This document shows positions 61,470 through 64,000 of a DNA stretch of 64,000 nt, piece by piece. Below the pieces are notes generated by a model that saw only the letters and a list, made by a program, of their open reading frames with translations, had not been told where the DNA came from and searched no databases. The stretch's first letter is position 1; the number at the start of each line of letters is the position of its first letter. This DNA is from Desulfopila inferna. GTDB lineage: Bacteria; Desulfobacterota; Desulfobulbia; Desulfobulbales; Desulfocapsaceae. A program made the translations under genes and the position numbers. The stretch lies in assembly GCF_016919005.1 (NCBI RefSeq), contig NZ_JAFFQE010000005.1, positions 186,001 through 250,000 of the forward strand, given 5' to 3'.

Positions 61470-62558
61470 TCATTGCTTCTCCCGTCCGTACTGATCTTCC
61501 ATCTTTTTCAGCTCAGTCATGAAAACCTCCAACAGATCGGCTTCGGCGACCTTTTTGTAGAGCTTTCCTTTCTTGAATATAATGCCGACGCCTTTACCGC
61601 CAGCGACTCCGATATCGGCCTCCCTGGCCTCTCCGGGGCCATTGACGGCACATCCCATTACTGCGACCTTCAAGGGGGCTTTCATGGTCTGCACATATTC
61701 TTCAACCTTTTCCGCCAGAGAGAATATATCGATAGGCGTCCTGCCGCAGGTGGGGCACGAGATCAACTCGGGCCCGCGTTGGCGGATCTGCAGGGAGCGC
61801 AAGAGTTCATAGCCAACACGAACCTCTTCCAACGGTGGTCGTGTCAGCGATATCCTGAAGGTATCGCCGATGCCCTCGAAGAGCAAAATTCCGAGAGCGA
61901 CACTGGACTTGACACAACCGCCGATCAGCCCACCTGCCTCCGTCACCCCTATATGTAGAGGATAGTCCGTCCGTGCAGCCAGTTCTCTGTAGCCGTGAAT
62001 TGTTGTCAGTGTATCTGAGGACTTGATCGAAATTTTTATTTCGTGGAAGCCCTGCTTCTCCAGTAATTGTATATTCCGCAGAGCACTTTCAATAAGCGAT
62101 CTTGGATTCTCCGGGGTAGGATAGCCATACGTGCCGAGAAGATCTTTTTCAATGGAACCGCTGTTCACGCCAACCCTGATGGGCAGGCCGTGCATCTTGG
62201 CAGCATCGACAACACGGGCAAGTTTGCTTTCTCCTCCGAGATTGCCGGGATTGATGCGTATTGCCTGAGCACCATTTTCCATTGAGGCCACCGCCAGGCG
62301 GGAGTCAAAATGGATATCGGCAATCAGCGGAATGGAAATGCGTTCGCGAATAGAGCGCAAAGACAGGGCTGCCTCCATGTCGGGAACAGCTACACGAATA
62401 AGCTCACAACCGGCTCGTTCCAATCCGGCAATCTGAGCAACAGTAGCCTCAATGTCCCGCGTATCGGTGCTGGCCATGGATTGGACGCTTATAGGAGCAT
62501 CTCCGCCCACCTTGACATCACCTACTGTAATCTGTCTGGTTTTTCTGCGAACGATCAT
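61470..62558 (-). CDS. ispG: 4-hydroxy-3-methylbut-2-en-1-yl diphosphate synthase
   Basis: 362 aa. Iron-sulfur enzyme of the MEP isoprenoid pathway. Starts KTRQITVGDVKVGGDAPISVQSMASTDTRD, with the C-terminal cluster cysteines in SCPTCGRTPIDIF and VAVMGCAVNGPGEAREADIG. Length fits the short bacterial form. Overlaps tsaB by 4 bp and runs in the same direction. Confidence 0.97.
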   Translation of the reverse strand: MIVRRKTRQITVGDVKVGGDAPISVQSMASTDTRDIEATVAQIAGLERAGCELIRVAVPDMEAALSLRSIRERISIPLIADIHFDSRLAVASMENGAQAIRINPGNLGGESKLARVVDAAKMHGLPIRVGVNSGSIEKDLLGTYGYPTPENPRSLIESALRNIQLLEKQGFHEIKISIKSSDTLTTIHGYRELAARTDYPLHIGVTEAGGLIGGCVKSSVALGILLFEGIGDTFRISLTRPPLEEVRVGYELLRSLQIRQRGPELISCPTCGRTPIDIFSLAEKVEEYVQTMKAPLKVAVMGCAVNGPGEAREADIGVAGGKGVGIIFKKGKLYKKVAEADLLEVFMTELKKMEDQYGREKQ

Positions 62559-63295
62559 CCTCTGAAATCCTTGCTTTGCTTTTTGTCGGCCAGACTAAGT
62601 TCGGCATCGGATGCCCGAACATAGACAGGAGCCGCCGTGGCCAGGTCAAGGTACTTGTTTTCACATAGTAATCTGCCGCACAATAGGCCAACTGCTGCAG
62701 CCGATGGAGCATGCAGCTGATACGGTGCAAATTTCACACGATCGCCTAGCTGCTCTTTCCAGAAATCTCCATAGGTCAAGACGCCATCACCAACCATAAC
62801 GACGGGTTCATCGATTTTCCCGACCAGCTGTTGCGGAGAAAGTACTTGAATTTTATCCCTTCTAAGAAGTGAACCATCATCACCGCTATCATAAAAAGCT
62901 GTATAGACCTGTTTTTTTCGAGCATCGAGAACCGCACAGACAGTACCGCCGGTAAGGCACATTGACGCCAGCGCATCCAAGGTTGATACACCCAGAAGTT
63001 TCTTTTGAGCCGCCGCTGCAAAGCCCTTGGCGGTGGCCATTCCAATCCGCAACCCGGTAAAGCTGCCGGGCCCCAAACCCACCGCTACCCCTTCAATATC
63101 CGACCAGCCGGTTTCCGTCTCGTGAAAAAGAGTATCAACGATGCCAATCAGTCTTCTGGAATGGGTTATACTGGAGCTGAACGACAGACAGGCCAGGACC
63201 TCGCCGTCCATAAGCGTTCCTCTGGTCAAGGCTACACTGCTGCATCGTGTTGCCGTTTCCAGGGAAAGGATGAGCGGATACTGCGGAGACATCAC
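62555..63295 (-). CDS. tsaB: tRNA threonylcarbamoyladenosine protein TsaB
   Basis: 246 aa, partner of TsaD in t6A37 tRNA modification. The ASKHA fold starts ILSLETATRCSSVAL, followed by GPGSFTGLRIGMATAKGFAAA near residue 80 and VCAVLDARKKQVYTAFYD, as in TsaB. It overlaps both neighbours by 4 bp, inside the rseP-tsaB-ispG cluster. Confidence 0.95.
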   Translation of the reverse strand: MMSPQYPLILSLETATRCSSVALTRGTLMDGEVLACLSFSSSITHSRRLIGIVDTLFHETETGWSDIEGVAVGLGPGSFTGLRIGMATAKGFAAAAQKKLLGVSTLDALASMCLTGGTVCAVLDARKKQVYTAFYDSGDDGSLLRRDKIQVLSPQQLVGKIDEPVVMVGDGVLTYGDFWKEQLGDRVKFAPYQLHAPSAAAVGLLCGRLLCENKYLDLATAAPVYVRASDAELSLADKKQSKDFRG

Positions 63296-64000
63296 TGAAA
63301 CAGCCTCAGGATATCATTGTAGAACACAAAAACCATCAGGGTGGCGAGCAGAGCTATGCCAATCTGCTGCGCGATGATCTGAGCCCGCTCGTTCATAGGC
63401 TTTCGCCGAATGGCTTCCACTGTCAGAAAAGCCAGATGGCCGCCATCAAGAACGGGTATCGGCAAGAGGTTGAGAATTCCCAGATTGACGCTCAACAAAC
63501 CAATGAAATAGGTTAAATTAACCCACCCCTCCCGCATTTGCTCCCCGGCGAGCTGGGCAATGAGGATCGGACCACCCAGTTCGCTAGCAGGAATGACCTG
63601 CTGCACTATTTTGGCAAAACCCATGCCGGTGAGATAGATGAAAAGCCATGTTTGCGAGAGCGCATCCTTAAAGGCCTGCAACCCTCCGACAGAGGAGTAT
63701 TCGACCTCATTGTCCTTGACAATGCCGATCATATAGCGCTCTTCGGTCACTTCGCCAAACATATTTTTGGCATCATCAAGTTCAGGCTTCACCAACACCT
63801 CAAGGGTCCTGTTTTCTCTCTGTAGCAGAACATTTATCTCATTACCACCGCTTTCCTTGACCTTGTGAAGGACGTCAACCCAAAGCTTGGTAGGCTGGCC
63901 GTTAATTTCCAGCAAAACATCACCCTCCTGGATTCCCGCATGATATGCCGGTGAATCTTCGGTCACCATACCGACCCGAGTGGTTTCTACCGGTTGTGGA
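63292..64000 (-). CDS. rseP: RIP metalloprotease RseP (site-2 protease), C-terminal part
   Basis: The frame is open to the right edge, so the N-terminal HExxH region lies outside. Visible parts are a PDZ domain (DSPAYHAGIQEGDVLLEINGQPT), a membrane segment, the signature GILNLLPIPVLDGGHLAF (NxxPxxxLDG) near the end and a final membrane helix. In Gram-negatives it cleaves the anti-sigma factor RseA and signal peptides. It is upstream of tsaB, overlapping by 4 bp. Confidence 0.95.
   Translation of the reverse strand, partial: PQPVETTRVGMVTEDSPAYHAGIQEGDVLLEINGQPTKLWVDVLHKVKESGGNEINVLLQRENRTLEVLVKPELDDAKNMFGEVTEERYMIGIVKDNEVEYSSVGGLQAFKDALSQTWLFIYLTGMGFAKIVQQVIPASELGGPILIAQLAGEQMREGWVNLTYFIGLLSVNLGILNLLPIPVLDGGHLAFLTVEAIRRKPMNERAQIIAQQIGIALLATLMVFVFYNDILRLFQ

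Overview
The window is a 64 kb chromosomal segment from a Gram-negative, anaerobe-type bacterium. Gene content resembles Desulfobacterota, most likely a Desulfobulbia-like sulfate reducer; no rRNA or sulfate-respiration marker lies inside, so this placement is an inference. Coding density is high. I see no tRNA, rRNA, CRISPR array, prophage or transposase gene.

Layout. 1-3.4 kb: end of a thiamine operon (thiM, thiE and a ThiXYZ-type pyrimidine-precursor ABC transporter). 3.4-4.7 kb: SixA-like phosphatase and a nitroreductase. 4.9-34.5 kb: a large short-chain acyl-CoA region. The minus-strand block (thiolase, 3-hydroxyacyl-CoA dehydrogenase, Xaa-Pro-type peptidase, a cysteine-rich DUF6125-like protein, crotonase, acyl-CoA dehydrogenase) faces a plus-strand block (acyl-CoA synthetase, acyl-CoA dehydrogenase, EtfB, EtfA, TetR regulator, fused isobutyryl-CoA mutase IcmF). 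Farther on are a CaiB/BaiF (AMACR-like) protein, a cob(I)alamin adenosyltransferase and a sodium:solute symporter with a small membrane partner. Together they can take up a short branched or straight acid, activate it, isomerise isobutyryl-CoA to butyryl-CoA with adenosylcobalamin, and oxidise it to acetyl-CoA with electrons passed to ETF. The synthetase and symporter leaders share promoter layout and a GAGCGCTC-centred palindrome, a likely TetR operator. Between these blocks (21.5-29.3 kb) lie a cupin, a Nudix hydrolase, YqeY, a ParB-like/Lrp-like fusion with a metallophosphoesterase, a large Cache-PAS-CBS-nucleotidyltransferase sensor and a GAF/HD-GYP protein.

34.5-46.8 kb: two tandem ADP-glucose pyrophosphorylase-type genes, a DHH-family protein, CrcB, an LptF/G permease, a phospholipase-D/cardiolipin-synthase-like protein and a four-gene sugar ABC importer of the LpqY-SugABC/ThuEFGK type. 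46.8-57.3 kb: a stress and repair neighbourhood (baeRF-like protein, DksA-zinc-finger/BON fusion, dodecin, uracil-DNA glycosylase, DUF72, Fpg/Nei-like glycosylase, phosphoribosyltransferase, YghA-like SDR, small SAP-like, membrane and coiled-coil proteins, FKBP isomerase, Smr-like protein). 57.4-64 kb: housekeeping block RelA/SpoT, ProS, IspG, TsaB and RseP (cut by the window edge).

The least explained signals are non-coding: two tandem ~92-nt related units between etfA and tetR, a hairpin motif shared by the tetR and symporter leaders, a 166-bp MITE-like element that supplies a stop codon, and a dispersed intergenic repeat with at least four copies.
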